From Apostichopus japonicus (lineage: Eukaryota > Echinodermata > Holothuroidea > Aspidochirotida > Stichopodidae), in NCBI RefSeq assembly GCF_037975245.1, contig NC_092568.1:23214501-23278500 (forward strand): a stretch of 64,000 nt of DNA. Direction: 5' to 3'. Below are positions 1 through 14,400 of the stretch, one piece after another. How positions within the stretch are numbered: the first letter of the stretch is position 1; the number at the start of each line of letters is the position of its first letter. The notes below the pieces were generated by a model that searched no databases, was not told the origin of the DNA, and was given only the letters and a program-made list of their open reading frames with translations. The position numbers and the translations under genes were made by a program.

Positions 1-1902
1 GAGCGTTCAGTGCTGGTCATGCTTGAACTTTATGAAAATTGTAGGTATGAAGAAAGAAATAGTATGTTGTGCATGTAAGAAAAGTGTTCTTTCGGCCTTT
101 CTTTACAGTTATACTTCACTACAACACGCAGATTGTTAGATTAATGGAACACAACATGTGCGCAAGCGTATACCAAATATCGGATTTGATTAGGAGACTA
201 CGGTGGCTGGTGGGCCCTCTTTTGCCCTGGGCCGTGGAGCGCTGCCCGATTACCTGTCCTGTCACCAGTCTCTGACGACTCGGCGGCGTACTATAATATT
301 AATTGTAGTGGCAACGCTATGCGAACATAAATGAGATGAACATATGTTACCATATTTCGCACGGAATTTTGCCAGAAGTAATAGCGTCTGTCTAGAGCAC
401 ATGGCGATTAAAACTACCCTGTTTTCTAATGTGTCCCTCTTGTTATAATTTGAAAGTTTTTCAACCTCCACGCAGTTGCTTTCTGCGATTTCGTTCTCAG
501 CTTATGTGAAACTTAGAGAACGACTTATGTTATCATGATAAGATCCATGTAGTAGAGTGTATCAGCGAAAATGATAAATAGATTTGAGTCGGTAATAAAG
601 AATAATATTTAAATTCATCAGCGATGTATTTGAAAAGTTCTTAGCAAATACAAATACCGAGGTTCTGGTTACTCTTGTGAATATTTTATATGCATAGTCA
701 TAGATATATCCCATAATAGAAAGTTATTACGCTTGTAAATCAAAACATTTTGAAAATCTTGACAATTGGAAACATTTTCCAGTAAAAGCTTGGGTAAGGT
801 TATGGACTTTGATATAACGAATAAATTCAGACCATCTTCGGTGGTTAACATTACAAGATATAGCGCAACTCGCTTCGAATTCAGTAACTGTTTGCTAGTC
901 GCGGAAGAAACTTAACAATGGGTGTTGTTTAACACTCAACATAATTTATGCGTTCATCCGTTGACTCGACTAGCCGATAGTCCCACACACAGGGATCAAT
1001 CAGATGTTGTAAATTGGAACCATTACACCGGAATTTTACAGGATTAAACTAGAGAAGCTGGCTCCATTCCATTAGATTTGGTCGGCGTTTTAAATTTGAT
1101 CCAAGGTGAGTTTTATTTGTTACAATTTTGGTCACAAATGACATAGCACCTGCCGTATAATTATATCGATGTACACACATAATCTGTATATGGCTTCACA
1201 CTCATTCGCTGGTACCTCGACAGAGATACGATATCATAGTACAGTACATTTCTATGTTAGGCTTAGTATTGTATTTTCTCAGAAAACTGGAAATGGGATG
1301 GGTCGCTGTACACATGCTAGCCCAAACCGTTAAGTTCGGCCTAACCACAATTGAACGGTTACTGAGGATGTTCATATTGATGCCATTTAATTGGAAATGT
1401 CACACTAATTGAATTAGGCTACTGCTTATTAGATTGTTACCTTTTTATCTGAGACCTTACTTAGGTTGTACACTGAAATTCAGCATTAATTTCACTGCAA
1501 ACAGCAGGATCAGTTCCCAGGATAGCCTAGTCTATGTTAACATTTGAATTTTGAGTTAGGACTTAAGCTAAGCTGTTCTGTATCATTTTACACGAATCCC
1601 CATTGACTTTCTCACAAAATCTTCAAACTAATGTGTTGTCTAACTTGAAGACAACATAGACGTTGTCACAAAGTAAAAACTAAGAGTCATGATTGTAAAG
1701 CAGACATTAATCATTGATGCCTGGCACCATCTATTTTCAATATCATGAGCTTGAATTTACTTAGGGCTAGGACTACTTCACTTTACTCACTCGTAAACAA
1801 TTTCCTAGGTTGCTCTTTGGCGGCTTCAAATGGTCTACAATTGCCTCAATTGCCCCAGTTATCGGAACACTTAGTTGTACTTAGGCCAGGCTACTTTCTT
1901 TC
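1..1902. other. Upstream region without a recognisable gene
   Basis: No convincing coding sequence. The first ~1.1 kb has visibly more CpG than the rest, notably around 200-290, and a strong donor-like CAAG|GTGAGT ends at 1105. A promoter and 5' non-coding exon of the spectrin gene could lie here, but this is only suggestive. Confidence 0.3.
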
Positions 1903-2233
1903 CAGTGGCGAAGCTAGTGGTATTGGTCAGAGGGGGCGAGAATGGTCTGTAGGGGCGCTTTCAACACTATCAAAGCGGAGCGCCACTACAGGTTGGCACG
2001 GAGCGTACAGATTTTTTTTGAGTAAAGATACTCCCTAGATCCCTAGAAAATTACAGCAAGAAAATGTGACAAATGTCAATAGGTAGATGAGACTGAGAAC
2101 GCAATAAAAAAGTCAATAATCGCGAATAAGTAAAAAGTGGTAAAAAACTGAAAAGGGCGCCAGCAATCCATTTGAGTCCGTCAGGGGGGGCATTTGCCCC
2201 CCCCCCCCTGACTATATGGACGCTCCGCCACTG
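1903..2233. mobile_element. hAT-like non-autonomous element (MITE), 331 bp
   Basis: Begins CAGTGGCGAAGC and ends GCTCCGCCACTG, which are inverted terminal repeats with one mismatch over 12 bp. Flanks are TTTCTTTC (1895-1902) and TTTCATTC (2234-2241), an 8-bp target duplication with one mismatch. CAGTGGCG-type termini and 8-bp duplications are typical of hAT elements. No transposase is encoded; a G-run and C-run form an internal inverted repeat near 2185-2210. Confidence 0.75.
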
Positions 2234-5200
2234 TTTCATTCATGCATGTCAAGTGTTCAACAAAAGTATTAAAGTAAAGGTTAGCCTAACTTAGGCCTAT
2301 ATTCTGTTTTGATACTTACAGTAGTATTACCAGTAAAAGCTTAGGCCTTTATCAAAAAAGACATTCTTATGATTCTTTTGGGGGCTTTTCGTGAGTTCAT
2401 CGACTAACAGATACAGCAGGGTGTGATAGTCCTGAGTCTAATTGAGCCTATGACATGGATAGTACTTATCCATCCATGTATCTAGTACATGCTCAACATG
2501 CTTTTCATTATCATGTAGTATTACATGATCTATGGGAATGTGTTTGAACCCTTGCAACCAGTGCTATGGTCTATGATTCAAAGCACTTCTTAATATTCAA
2601 AAATACAATTGGATAACCTATGACTTTGTTTGCTCAGCATATAGGCTTTGTGGCTTTGCCAACCCACGCTTACAGCATGGTATTCGGAATTATAACAATA
2701 CAGTAGGTGCATGTGTAGCCACGTTCCTTTGTTTAATAAAGTATGTGCAAAACTTGCAATATGACCAAATGTATTGTTGTAACACCTACCACATGGCCCC
2801 CTCTTCCACTTCCTTCGTCCCTCTCACCCTGATGGTCAGGATAATAAAACAAACTTGTATTAACTTCTGTTCCTCTACTCTGATAAATATACCCAAGGAT
2901 GTAATATTCCTGAATAATTAAATGGAATACCCATCAGTCTAATATCATGACAGACATCTATATTGTTGCAACAAGTTTTCAAAGGTAATGCTGTGAGACT
3001 CCTTTAATGTTATAATATTTACCTTAATAGCATAAGATTACTGTATGTGGCAAATTCAACACAAAATTTAGCTCTATAATGGCAATTTCATTACTTCCTG
3101 CCAACAAAATATTATTTCCAGCTTAAAGAAGTCAGTCAGTATTTGATTGCTTGTTGTTCCTTCAACGGCAACAGGAATATACAAATGTGGACGGTGTATG
3201 TACAGCTTTGTCTCCACACAATCAAAAAGGTCTATTCTAATAACCCAAATCCAAAGGAAACCCAATGTCCCTGAAGAAATTCTGCTAGGAACTTTGAGTG
3301 GTAGAATGAGCAGGGGATTAGTTGAGAAGTCATAGAGGGCACACAATGCTGAAAAGGTTACCAGTTCATTCAGGTAGGGTATCGTGAGAATGCTAAGGTT
3401 GTGAAGAGAAAGGTACTGTAAGCTAGTCACTCATAATATCCAAGTTTTGCTCGAAGTTTTGGGATTACTCAAAAAGTTTGTGATGTTCATACAAGTTTGG
3501 CATACAGATCTATCTTAGTACTTTCAAGAGCCCTTTTTTTATAGTCATGAGGTCACCAGGGTTCAGTCTTAAAAACTTTGCTAACTTCCTAGCTCCCTAA
3601 GTAGAGAATGACCTTCATAATTGGTATATCCCTGGATCATTTTTCAACCGTAGGTGAGTGAAAGAAATCATCTTGCTTTCTGTAGAGGTCAAATATCAGT
3701 CAAGGTCACCAGTAACAAAACAGTGAACAGTTAAAGGTAGTTGTTTTGGACATTTGGTACTTCATTACTAATCCATGAACCTTCCCAGGTGTAATGATTT
3801 TTCAAGTAAAATGCCCTACTTTTCAAAACAATTGATTACAGGATGTTGTTTTCCACTTGACTTAACAGACCTGTACAGACTACTGTAAGTTGGTAATTAG
3901 TCTTATAACCAGTGCTGAAATGACTGATGTAAATTGTATGTACATGTACAGATAGGCTAAACTTTGCTACATTTGCTATATGAAATGTTTGAAACTGTAA
4001 TAATCTCTCTTGAGTTATTTCAAACATGTTGTAAAAGTAAATTATACAACCACCTAACAATTTGATCTCCTAAAAGTGTACATGTGTATTTCCTTGGTTG
4101 GAGGTTTAATAAACCATGCAAGCTCATTGATCAACCAGCTCCTTTAAGAAATCACTGTCCTGTACAGTAGATGTCCTCACAGCTTGGGCACTTACAGTAG
4201 TATTTCAAATACCTACTGTAGTTTCACATTGTTAGAATTTAATTAACAGATAATTATGCATTAATCATCTGTGAGAGCAAAGTTCAACGCTGTTTAATTC
4301 ATAAACAATATTCACTGTACTGTACACTAAGTGTAGATCTTCTTTTTGTGTCCACCATGCCATATTATGGCCTAGACAAAAGGTTCATTGTTTGGGGATT
4401 TAAATGACACTGAGAGTCCTTCCAAGGCACCCTAGAATTCCTCCCTGGATTACCTTTCAGGTGAAGGTCATGGAGGATAGATGCATTGAGTTTTATTTTG
4501 AGAAAAGAATTCCATTGTAAAGTACATTTTGTAACTAACTTTGACTGCTTTAATGGGAAAACTTCCTGTCTTTGTCATCCCTACTGTACCTGGTTGACTA
4601 GAAACTGATTTTGAACTATTATATTTCAGGATTCTTAAGTCACAGGTACAGTAGTACATGTATAAGAAAAGAATTCGCTTTCAAGAAAAAATATTAATAA
4701 ATAATAATAACTTGAAATTGGTGAAGATTAGTACAGTAATCCCAAAAAGAGGTGGGGGAAAAAAGAAAGAAAAAAAAAATCAGTTTTGAGATGAGTGTTG
4801 TTACTATACATTGTTCAAGTTTTACCATCAACTTAACTTCCTGACCAGTCAATGACACTATGAACTCGGTCATAACAGGCAGAGGATAATTTCCTATTCT
4901 CGTTAGCTTTACCCTGTTTACATCTTCAGAGGAGGGTTGGAAATCAGAGTGGAAGTTTAGGACAATTATAGTGACTCTAAAAGAACAGCGAAACAATATG
5001 AAATGGCATCCTTTGTAGTTATACTCGTCAACAAATGATTGGTTGTTTGCAAGGCGAGGATTGGAATGCAGTTCTAGTTTCTGAACTCAGTAAATGTGAT
5101 TACTGGAGATATGTGACCTAGCTTGTACGATCTGTTATTTTGTAGACTTTTCTTTGATGAGTACCCAACAGTGCAAGACTGTGTACTGCACTCTGTAGTT

Positions 5201-6493
5201 ATTTACAGTGTAACTCTAGTTATATAGTTTTAGGTACAGTAGGAATGTCTGCATACCAATCATTGTAGTTGCCATCGTAACTCTGAACAATGCACTACTT
5301 TGTGTTCCTCGTATACCATTCACGAATCCTGCATTTTGGTAGGAAAACGTTTACTGTTTTGGCGGGAAGTTTTTCCCAGTAATGCTAACTTTGATCTGCA
5401 TCCATGTGGAAACCGTATACAGTGACATTTTCCCCAGAAAATCTTATCAAGTTGTGTATCGTCCTGCACACTTCATAATCTTCTGGGTTGTGACAGAACT
5501 GCAATGCTTTCCAACATCAAAGCACTCCCTCATTACAGTGTGCTCAGGCTTCTCTTATCCACGACTGCATTGATAATGAGTTAGCTGTGTTTGGCAGGGT
5601 GGTGAGTCAGACAGTGTACACAGGTCTGCCGCTACGTGGGATGAAGTTCTATAGTACAAAACAGTATGCAATGAGTCTTCTCATATGCACAGTACTACAG
5701 TCTATCGTTCTGTAGTCTTCATGGAAGGATGATTTCATTTGAGAAACTGTGAGATCTACGTTCTGCTATTCGGTTCACACCACCTACAGTTTTGTTTCTG
5801 ATATTTTACTTGGAGCAGCGCTGAGGCAGTTATCCTATCAAATTTTGAAATCAGTTGTTCCTGGTCTCAAAAAAATAATTACCTTTGGAATTTTCTTTCG
5901 TAAATTTAAGACTGTAAGACAGCTTCATTGGAAAACTGATAATACAGTACTGTAGCAAGTGTGCAGCTGTTTGAACATTGAACAGTATTGCATTGCAACT
6001 TTATGGGTGTGTTACTTAGTGACACTGTGTATCCTTAGGACTACATTAAAAACATTGCAGTATTTTATTTTTTGCCGGATTATTGATTAACAGCACAATC
6101 CTGTCATTGGTGTGGATCTCTCATGGAAAGTAATTAAGGAACATAATTTTACAAGGATGTGCAATGGATTAGTTTTATTATGATTTTGAATTGATATCGT
6201 TGCATAAATTTTAAGGATTGAAATCTTATATTTTTATCTCAAGAAGGTAAGAACGTTACATTTCAATTGCCTTTGTTAATAAGACACAAAGTATACCATT
6301 ATAAATATCTGAAGGATTAAGAGGTTTACTCAAATGTAGAACTTGTTCATAATGATCATATTTGAAGTAGCTACAGTAGGTACTATAGTATTAGTAAGCA
6401 AATGCTTCATGCCGAATAGTTTAAAACTATGAATTTCAGCATAAATTTAAAAATCTTTAAGTTTTTATTTTTCTCCTCTTTCATTTTCTGTAG
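2234..6493. other. Intergenic / 5' intron sequence
   Basis: AT-rich with many TACAGTA/TACTGTA words and short homopolymers. It ends in the acceptor of exon 1, so at least its 3' part is a 5'-UTR intron. A donor-like AAG|GTAAGA at 6246 may mark an upstream non-coding exon. Apart from the leucine-rich fragment near 3147-3430 nothing coding is seen. Confidence 0.4.
3147..3430 (-). pseudogene. Possible decayed leucine-rich-repeat coding fragment
   Basis: A minus-strand open stretch reads SLQYLSLHNLSILTIPYLNE followed by LYDFSTNPLLILP, which resembles two LRR units (LxxLxLxxNxLxxIP) with disrupted spacing and then hydrophobic sequence. No splice sites, start or domain context support a live gene. 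It may be a relic of an LRR gene or a chance Leu-rich frame. Confidence 0.25.
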
Positions 6494-6616
6494 GCTGAGT
6501 CCATCAATCAGCCATGTCGATTGAGACAAGATGGGAAAAGAAGGAGGAAGAGGCTACCTTTGATGACCAGGGCGGGGCCAAGCTCTTTGAGCGGTCCAGG
6601 ATCAAGGCACTGGCCG
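6494..6616 (+). CDS. Beta-spectrin coding exon 1 (ATG at 6514)
   Basis: The acceptor TTTCTGTAG precedes 6494, so 6494-6513 is 5' UTR. Encodes residues 1-34 and one base of codon 35, ending in the hallmark [11 protein letters not shown] just before CH1. Donor GTAAGA; intron phase 1. The acidic N-terminus ([10 protein letters not shown]) is shorter than that of vertebrate SPTBN1. Confidence 0.93.
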
Positions 6617-9600
6617 GTAAGAACACCTTTAGGTTAAAAATTGAAGATTGTCTCTCAGCAGTTTGTGAACCAACAGTTTCATTTCCTTCTCCATCAAGTT
6701 ACCATGCAATGTTTCCCCTGTCCACCACTAGTGGCAAATGTCACTGCACCCCATGCAATTGCTACTCATGCTTCTCCACTAATCTCTCCTCCCTGTTTCA
6801 ATTTTTACTGCCTAAAATTTGTCTACAGGATTAAAATTGCCTCTTTATTACAGTAAATGGTAAAGTAGAAACTTCAGATGTTTGACTTAGTTGAGGTTAT
6901 TTTGAGACAATATTCACTGTATACTGTATGACATTGGCATTAGTTGTGATGAAAGTCTGTAGCCATCATATAGGTTTATAGACCAAAGCATTGTAAGTAG
7001 TATAATGTACAGTAGGTGAAAAAAAGATGTCCATCAACCTGTATCTAATATTTCTTGGTCAAAAGTTTCTATATATCATGTTAGTGTCAGATATATCTTT
7101 TCAATGTGAGTTACATGTACAGTAATCCTGCTGTTTGAAAATTTGGCCTTGTTTTGTCTTAATTTGGCCTTGGTCCATACATTGTCTGATTTAAGCTTCT
7201 ATAGTCATTCTTTTAGAATAAGTGTCATCTTAAACTTTGTAGGATTTAAATTCTAAAGAAAATTCCCAAGGTTGTCATAAGCAGTTCAAGATAGTTGGGA
7301 TCATTGGACTGGAACTTCACAAATGGCCCTTTGGCTCCATGCTGTTCTAGATGGTCTCAGATGATTAGTCATGTGGAAACTTAATTGAATCCAATGGCCT
7401 CTAAAGCATGCTAGCATACTGCAGTCATCAGATTGGCTGGAATAGTGACCTACAGAAGCTCAAAAACAGATTTTCAACCCTGGGAACATCAACATATGTT
7501 TCTATGGATGGGTCAATATTTAAGTTTTATGTTGTTTATAAATTAATACCACCTTTATCCTTACTGTATGTGCTCTGATTCTACATCATCTATTGAACAT
7601 TACAAACACAGTAGTATGGAATTGCATTTTGAACACCTGACTCATTTTCAATCTCCTTTGCAGCTCTAACATTTGTTTACCCATTGTGCATTGATAATCT
7701 TTACTCATTGCCAGTCAGCATCCAATGTTTCATCATCCTTACTGTACCCTTAGCTTACTCACTGACTGTATGATCTTGTTGGCATTCATGGAGATGCTCC
7801 TTCCCCTTCTCTACAACTCTATTAACATCCAGAATGTGGTTTTCTATCGCATCTTTTCACGAACTGTGCTAAATGTTATCCACCTTCTTGATTACAACCT
7901 CCAGTCTTTATATCCTCCCACAACTTGCCATCTTCCTCAATTGTCAGTGATCTTCGTGAAAACCGTCCAGGAAAGGATGTCAACCAATCACATCCTTTTG
8001 GAATCTCGATGCATCCCTTTAATACCAAGAGTGATCCCATTCCATGTTAACACCCGCAAGTTTCCATCTCGTTGTTTGTTGTCCGTGCCTTGTTCCCCCA
8101 ATTTAACCTCATAACTTCACTTCTTCCTCATTAACGTGATTGGCATTAACTTCTTCCTTATTTGAGCTGAATGCGAACTAGATGACGGCTTAGATTTTGC
8201 TGTCGAACAAGCTGTATATAATCCAGGTAAGAAGGAGAAAAAATGAACAGAGGAAGCAACACCAGATCAGCCACCTTGGTGCTAGCCTTTGAATCTAGCT
8301 AGCTGTAGACGGTGTAGAATTTACCGTACAGGTCTGTCGTACAGTATGTCATGTTTTTGCTGCATCAATTATTTACAGCCTTAGAGCTTTGTGTGACATT
8401 TTATGTGTGTATGTGGTTTTACTGTAGGTGTGGCGAAAGAATCATTTCTCTCAACGGATATGTTTGATTACAGTCTCAACAAATGTGGACATGTCTATCT
8501 TGAAAACAGCCGCATGATATTGAAAGTGCTTTCTGCATTTTTTTTTTTTTTTTTTTTTTTTTTTACCATGGGAGGTGGGTTGGGGTGGGCAAATTTTTAT
8601 GTACTTTTTAGTCTAGTTCTATATGGACATGCATGTGTTTGAGGTGAAAAATAAAGACAGTAGTATAGCATTTTCAGTGTATATAGCTTCAGACTATATC
8701 TGGACACAAGACATTTTTATTGCATTTGAATATATAAGAATAAGAAACTGCAGTTTCTATTTAGCTAGGTACTGTATACAATGTGTGGCAAATTGCAGGG
8801 TTGTAAAGATGCTCAGACTGCAGTTCAAAGGAGTAATTATACTGTAAGTAATATATTCTAAATTGAATGCAATGTTTAGCAAGGTTTTTTATGCAAGCTG
8901 TAACTTTATTGTTTTTACAGCAACTACAGACTTTAATAATATTGTCACTTTTAAATTGTAAAGTTAATAGATATTCAGGAATAGGTAAAGTCCAAAATTG
9001 TAACACTGTCAAGCATGATTCATGGTACAGTATGTGCTACATGAATCACTTTTGTGCGATGCATACCATATCATACATTTAAAGCACCAAAATTATATTT
9101 GGTGTAGAAATTTGACAATGTTCAGTTGTCTTAAAACCTAAAAAGAAACACCAACACTTCTCCTACTGTCACAGCAGGGATATAGATGCCACTTTCTTAG
9201 CAGATCTTGTACAAAAATGTACTGTACCTACAGAAGTCTGTGGGCCCACTAAAAAATGGGAGCGCAAGGTTTTCTTGTAAATTAAACTGGGTGTACATGA
9301 CCATCTGACTGCATTTTGTATGTCCAGAGAGAAATAGTCCTGTACTTGAAAGTATTAATGCATCAGGGAGGTTGCATTATTTACCTAAACAAGAGCAACT
9401 TGAAGGAGAAATTTATATACATACAGTACTTAAATTAGGATAAGAAATTGCCATCCAGTATACTGTACATGAATACAGCCCCTTAAAATCCAAGTTGTAT
9501 TCATTCTTAATTTCTTTCTGAAATTCTTAGAAACCTAGTGTAAAAATATTTAGGAGAGCAATGTTAAGAGTTTAAGGGATCGTCATATGGGCCTAAATTT

Positions 9601-11404
9601 CTTCAAGCGGTTCTGATGCAATGTTTGTTCTCGTCTTGCTTTACCAGATGAGCGTGAAACGGTCCAAAAGAAAACCTTCACCAAATGGGTAAACTCTCAC
9701 CTACAGCGGGTAGGCTCCCGCATTGCGGACCTCTACAATGATCTAAAGGATGGACGCCAGCTTATTCGTCTTTTAGAGGTCCTCTCGGGGGAACACCTGG
9801 TAAGTGGAGTGACCAAAAGAGGTCCTTACATCTACCATTCTGTCAATCATTTCATAGTTATGCTCGCTGCTACGTAGGAAACATTTGACATAATACTGGG
9901 GTTCAAAAGAAACGTTTTGGGCCAAACATTAACTTAATTGTTAACACCTGATTAGCACAGAAGGATTTAAGATTTTTCTTAAACTTAAATACCTTTCATG
10001 TGGACATTTCTTTTTGTAAGGTTTAGTTGATTTTGAGATAAAGTTCTAATATTATCAATATTCCTAACTTTTTTATGTTCATATTAATCATTATACTTTT
10101 GTGAAAGATGTCACATCTCATCTGTCCTTCCTGTGGTGTATATCAAAGTCCTCTTCACACTAGCTGTACATGTATGTTAGTTTTTGTGCGAACACATTTT
10201 CCATTATCAGAAGTTACAGGAAATTACTTAGCGCTCAATTTTGTAAGGCAGGCTCTTTATGTATGGTTCCTGTGAACAAAACTGATACATCTTTACACTT
10301 CTTTTATATAGCAACTTTTTGCAAAGTATTTTGCAATGCCAAATAAAGTGAATGTGTTCTTGGTAATCCAGTTAAAAGAGCAGGTGACTGATTCCAGTCC
10401 TTCATTTTCATTGCATAATATGCTATCACTCCTGATGACCACCCTAGGGGAGTACTGTGGGACAGAGTTAATATAGTTTCACCATTGCACCTAGCTCCTC
10501 TCACTTATAGTACTAGTAGTAGATAGCTTTACTCACTGAGCACATGAAAGTAGTGGTGATATATATTTAAGAACATCTACTGTATGTCCAGTAATTCTCT
10601 ATCGTTTTGAAACAATTTTTGAAACAATTTTTCATCGCAAAGTATCCTCAGTTCAATAGTGGAAGTGTTTCTAAGAAAAACAGCCATTCAGCTTAAAGCT
10701 GCTAGAATTGTCAAAGGAATTAGTGTGAATAAACCAATCAATTATTTCAAGGGTCAACTTATTGTACAGTACCACATCCTATGGCTGTAAGCTTTTGTGT
10801 ATATTTTGGGGGGGCTTTTGTCCAATGTACAGTCAGAGTATCTATCTAGGGCAAGCAGTTTGCCTTTGAAAGTTACTCATCAGTGAGAGATGCATACCTC
10901 GGTTAATCACCGTGCATACCTATGCAGTGATATTGAGTACACGTGTATACATGCCCACACTACTACCTTACCTTTGTACATTATCGTCGTCGTCATGTAA
11001 TTTAAACTGGACTGAATGTAAATATACTCACCCACCCACTTTTAGTTCTGATGATCTTTAAAGCAAACTTAACCTTCAACCAGTCATCCTGATGAAGCCT
11101 ATTGGGTTGATAGTTCAGTCACTTCAAAAAGTAGTTATCATCTTCAAATATTTATTGCCAGTGTATGGTTAATCGGGGTATAGTTTGTTATGCAATGCTA
11201 TGTGTAGGTTATCTTAAAGTCTTAACAGTAGTATATCTTAGCAATGTTTTACAGGACTTCCCACTACCATATACACCATTGATTTCATTTTAGATTTTTC
11301 ATGTTTGGTGGGTTTTGGTTGTTTCTTTGGTAGTTCTTACAAAATGCAGCAGCGAAATTGTATCTCTGAATTTTTTGGATTTTGTAGTGTGCGAAAGGTT
11401 AACT

Positions 11405-11481
<77 letters not shown>

Positions 11482-14400
11482 AGAAAGAATTATTCATTTG
11501 TTGGGAATTTGTACTCAAAATATTTTATTTCTGATCTTCCTATGTTTATAAACATTACCAGCACTTGGTATGTTTCTAAGGGTTAGGATACAGCACTCTG
11601 TCATTTATCCCATGACTGTCATCTTAAACTATGTGAGAAAGTTCATTTTGTGGTTGCCAACAACTTAGACTTTAAGAAAACCTGTACCAGGCCCAATGGT
11701 TTGTCTTTAAAATAAATGCAAATAGGGCCTTTGAATAGCCTTGATTTATGATTGGTACTGTAGATGTGTTGCCTTCACAATCTAGACAGATAACAAATAA
11801 TACAGATCTGGATCTATGAGGGGGGAGGAGGGTGAGATGCATAATTATGGACTTGTCAACCTTACTTTGAAAAACTTGAAAAGTTGCTGTTAAAACATCT
11901 AAATTGTGCATCCAAGACATGGGCTGGATAACCTGAAGCCACGGACACTGTGAGCATCGCAATTATGCATAACCAACCCTTTGCAAAAATCAATCCTTCT
12001 TTACCATGGCAGACAAGAATGTTTTCAAATAATTCGTACACACCTGCCGACTGCCTATACTTGCCTGGAGTGAAACGAATGACTGCTGCTTATAGCTTTC
12101 AAGTTTTGAATGATAAATATAGCAGGACTTGAATATATACATATTTCTCCTTTAAGGAGTTAAATTATAGAAAAACAGTGTATGGCTCAAAGGCTTCTCA
12201 TACCTGTCTCCTCCTTATCATAACAAATTGCAAGAGGCAAGGAAAAACTTTACCTCTGAAGAAGTAAACTTTTCCCACAAGCTTGGCGACACATTGTTTG
12301 GCTTTCAGTAATAAGTTGTAATTTTAAAAGTAATTTTTTCCTTCTTCTTCTTCTTGCACTTCCTTCTTCTTTCTCTTGTTAATTTGTTTTTTCTGTACAG
12401 GGTGAAGACTATTTACCTGCAGTATGTCTTTCAAAAAGTGGAATGAATTTTAGCATGGTCCCTCTCATACCTTTTATCCAACTTAACCCCTTACCCCCCA
12501 TCCCATGACTTTCTTCACCATAACTACTTCACTTTTTGATACCATTTATTCATCAACAGTTTGCACAAATAATTTATGTTGTGTGAGCACTCATCTTTTA
12601 GGTCTATGGATTGTACTTACCAAGTAATAAATTTATCATGTAGTTGTTCCATTTAGCATTGGTTAGGGGGGATGACAGAGACTCATAATTTTAGGCATTC
12701 CGTGATCAAGTTGTTGCAAATATGTAAACACTTACAGTAAATCCAAGTGTGACTTCAGAACTCTAGAACCAATTCAGAATGGGGAACTTGTATGAATTTT
12801 TTTCTAGTACATGTTCATAAATGTTTTTGTGACCATAGGGGCGTGGAACCAACAGCAATCTATTCCATAGTACATGTAGGAAAAGTACTGCACTTTAAAC
12901 TCTTTTGAATTTTTTTAGAAGAATTACTTGTGATCGATCTTAAAAAACACGGCTGCTGCTAGCCTGGTACTCCAAATTGATTTAGTATGTTGCCACTATG
13001 AATGGGTCAACTACTGTATCGTGTTGGAACATGGCCGCAGGTATTGTACAATAATGTTAATTTGTGCAAACTTAGTCACGCTTCTGCACATTCAGGGGTA
13101 GGGATTTCAGCAAAGGGAGCACTTAAATATCAGAGTGAGATAGATCTCAGATGAAGAACTGTATGACACTTAAAATTTGTGAAAATATCAGTTCAATTTC
13201 TTGTTGCAAGTGCTATTTACAATTTTCTGGCACTTTCTGGGGGTCTCAAGGCAGCTTAGTTATGTTAATTCATACTAAACCTTCTTGTCAGTATACAGTA
13301 AATAAGGATTTTCTTCTTAGCTTACTGTGATAACTAGGATTGTCTTCCGATCTCGGCATTTACAGTTTCTTGGTCACCAGGATAGAAAAACCTGCAGATA
13401 CTCAAAAATCTTTACAAATACATTTTCCCTTGAATAAATACTGCAAAGTTTGAACCATGATAAAATTATGTCAACCCAAGACAACACTGCTTTCTACATG
13501 CCTAGAAACTATTGAAAACAACACTGCAGTGTCAAAATGAAGATCTGAACTTAATGCACTATGCAGTGTTATGAGCTTTATTATATTGCAATTCCACATC
13601 ATCATCACACTGTACACTCATATGTGTGGGGTGTGGCATTCAGACTTCTAGCACACACAGCTCAGCTACAGTGCATTAGCTTCATCCATGAATTACCACT
13701 ACTACTGCACTGTGGGTGTTCTTATTGAACAGGGCCAAGTGTCAGCTGAAGGAATGTGTCCTGTAAAATGCTGTGTGCAACCTTTTATTTCTTTTGATTG
13801 CTTTTCTTTTGTTAACATCACAATTGAAATTTTGCTTGACTTGAATATATTTACTGTACAACTAACAACCCTAATTTTCTGACAAGAAAGTATATTTTGC
13901 AAAGACAATTCAATCATACAGACAATATACTGACTACTGTACTGGTAGTTGACAATTTTCAAAGCGGTTGAGAAGCGAGTTGTACTGTATGGTTCGTTGT
14001 AGAGTGAGGGTGAACTGTGTTAATTAGAATCTGAGCTAATTTTAAGTGAATTAGATCTACTGTATCCAGTGGTTTGGGATTGTTAGGAATTGATGAAGTT
14101 AGGAAATGAAAAGCTGCAGAATGCTCTGTCATTTAAAAGAGTTAAATAAGTAGATTTGAGATTGTGTATTCTAAATTTCAATATTTTTCAGTAATCTAAG
14201 TTCCTAAAAATACTATACAGTAGTATACATAGCTAAATACAGTACATTGCCTAATGACCAAACTGGGCAAAGAAGCAGCAGGATATATGAACTGATGTTG
14301 TAGTCTACTATGTACACCGAGAAAGCATATATTTTGTCATTGATATGTAGCTTACAACATCATGGAGAACTTTGTTTTGTAAAACCTGTCAAGTGTTCCA

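Noticed and set aside
1745-2038. 97-codon frame upstream
   Set aside because: Overlaps the hAT-like MITE and has no protein features.
7725-8114. 129-codon open frame in intron 1
   Set aside because: Leu/Ile/Pro-rich reading of AT- and pyrimidine-rich intron; no motif, no splice fit.
11305-11586. Open frame across the TA microsatellite (Tyr-Ile repeats)
   Set aside because: Created by the (TA)n tract.
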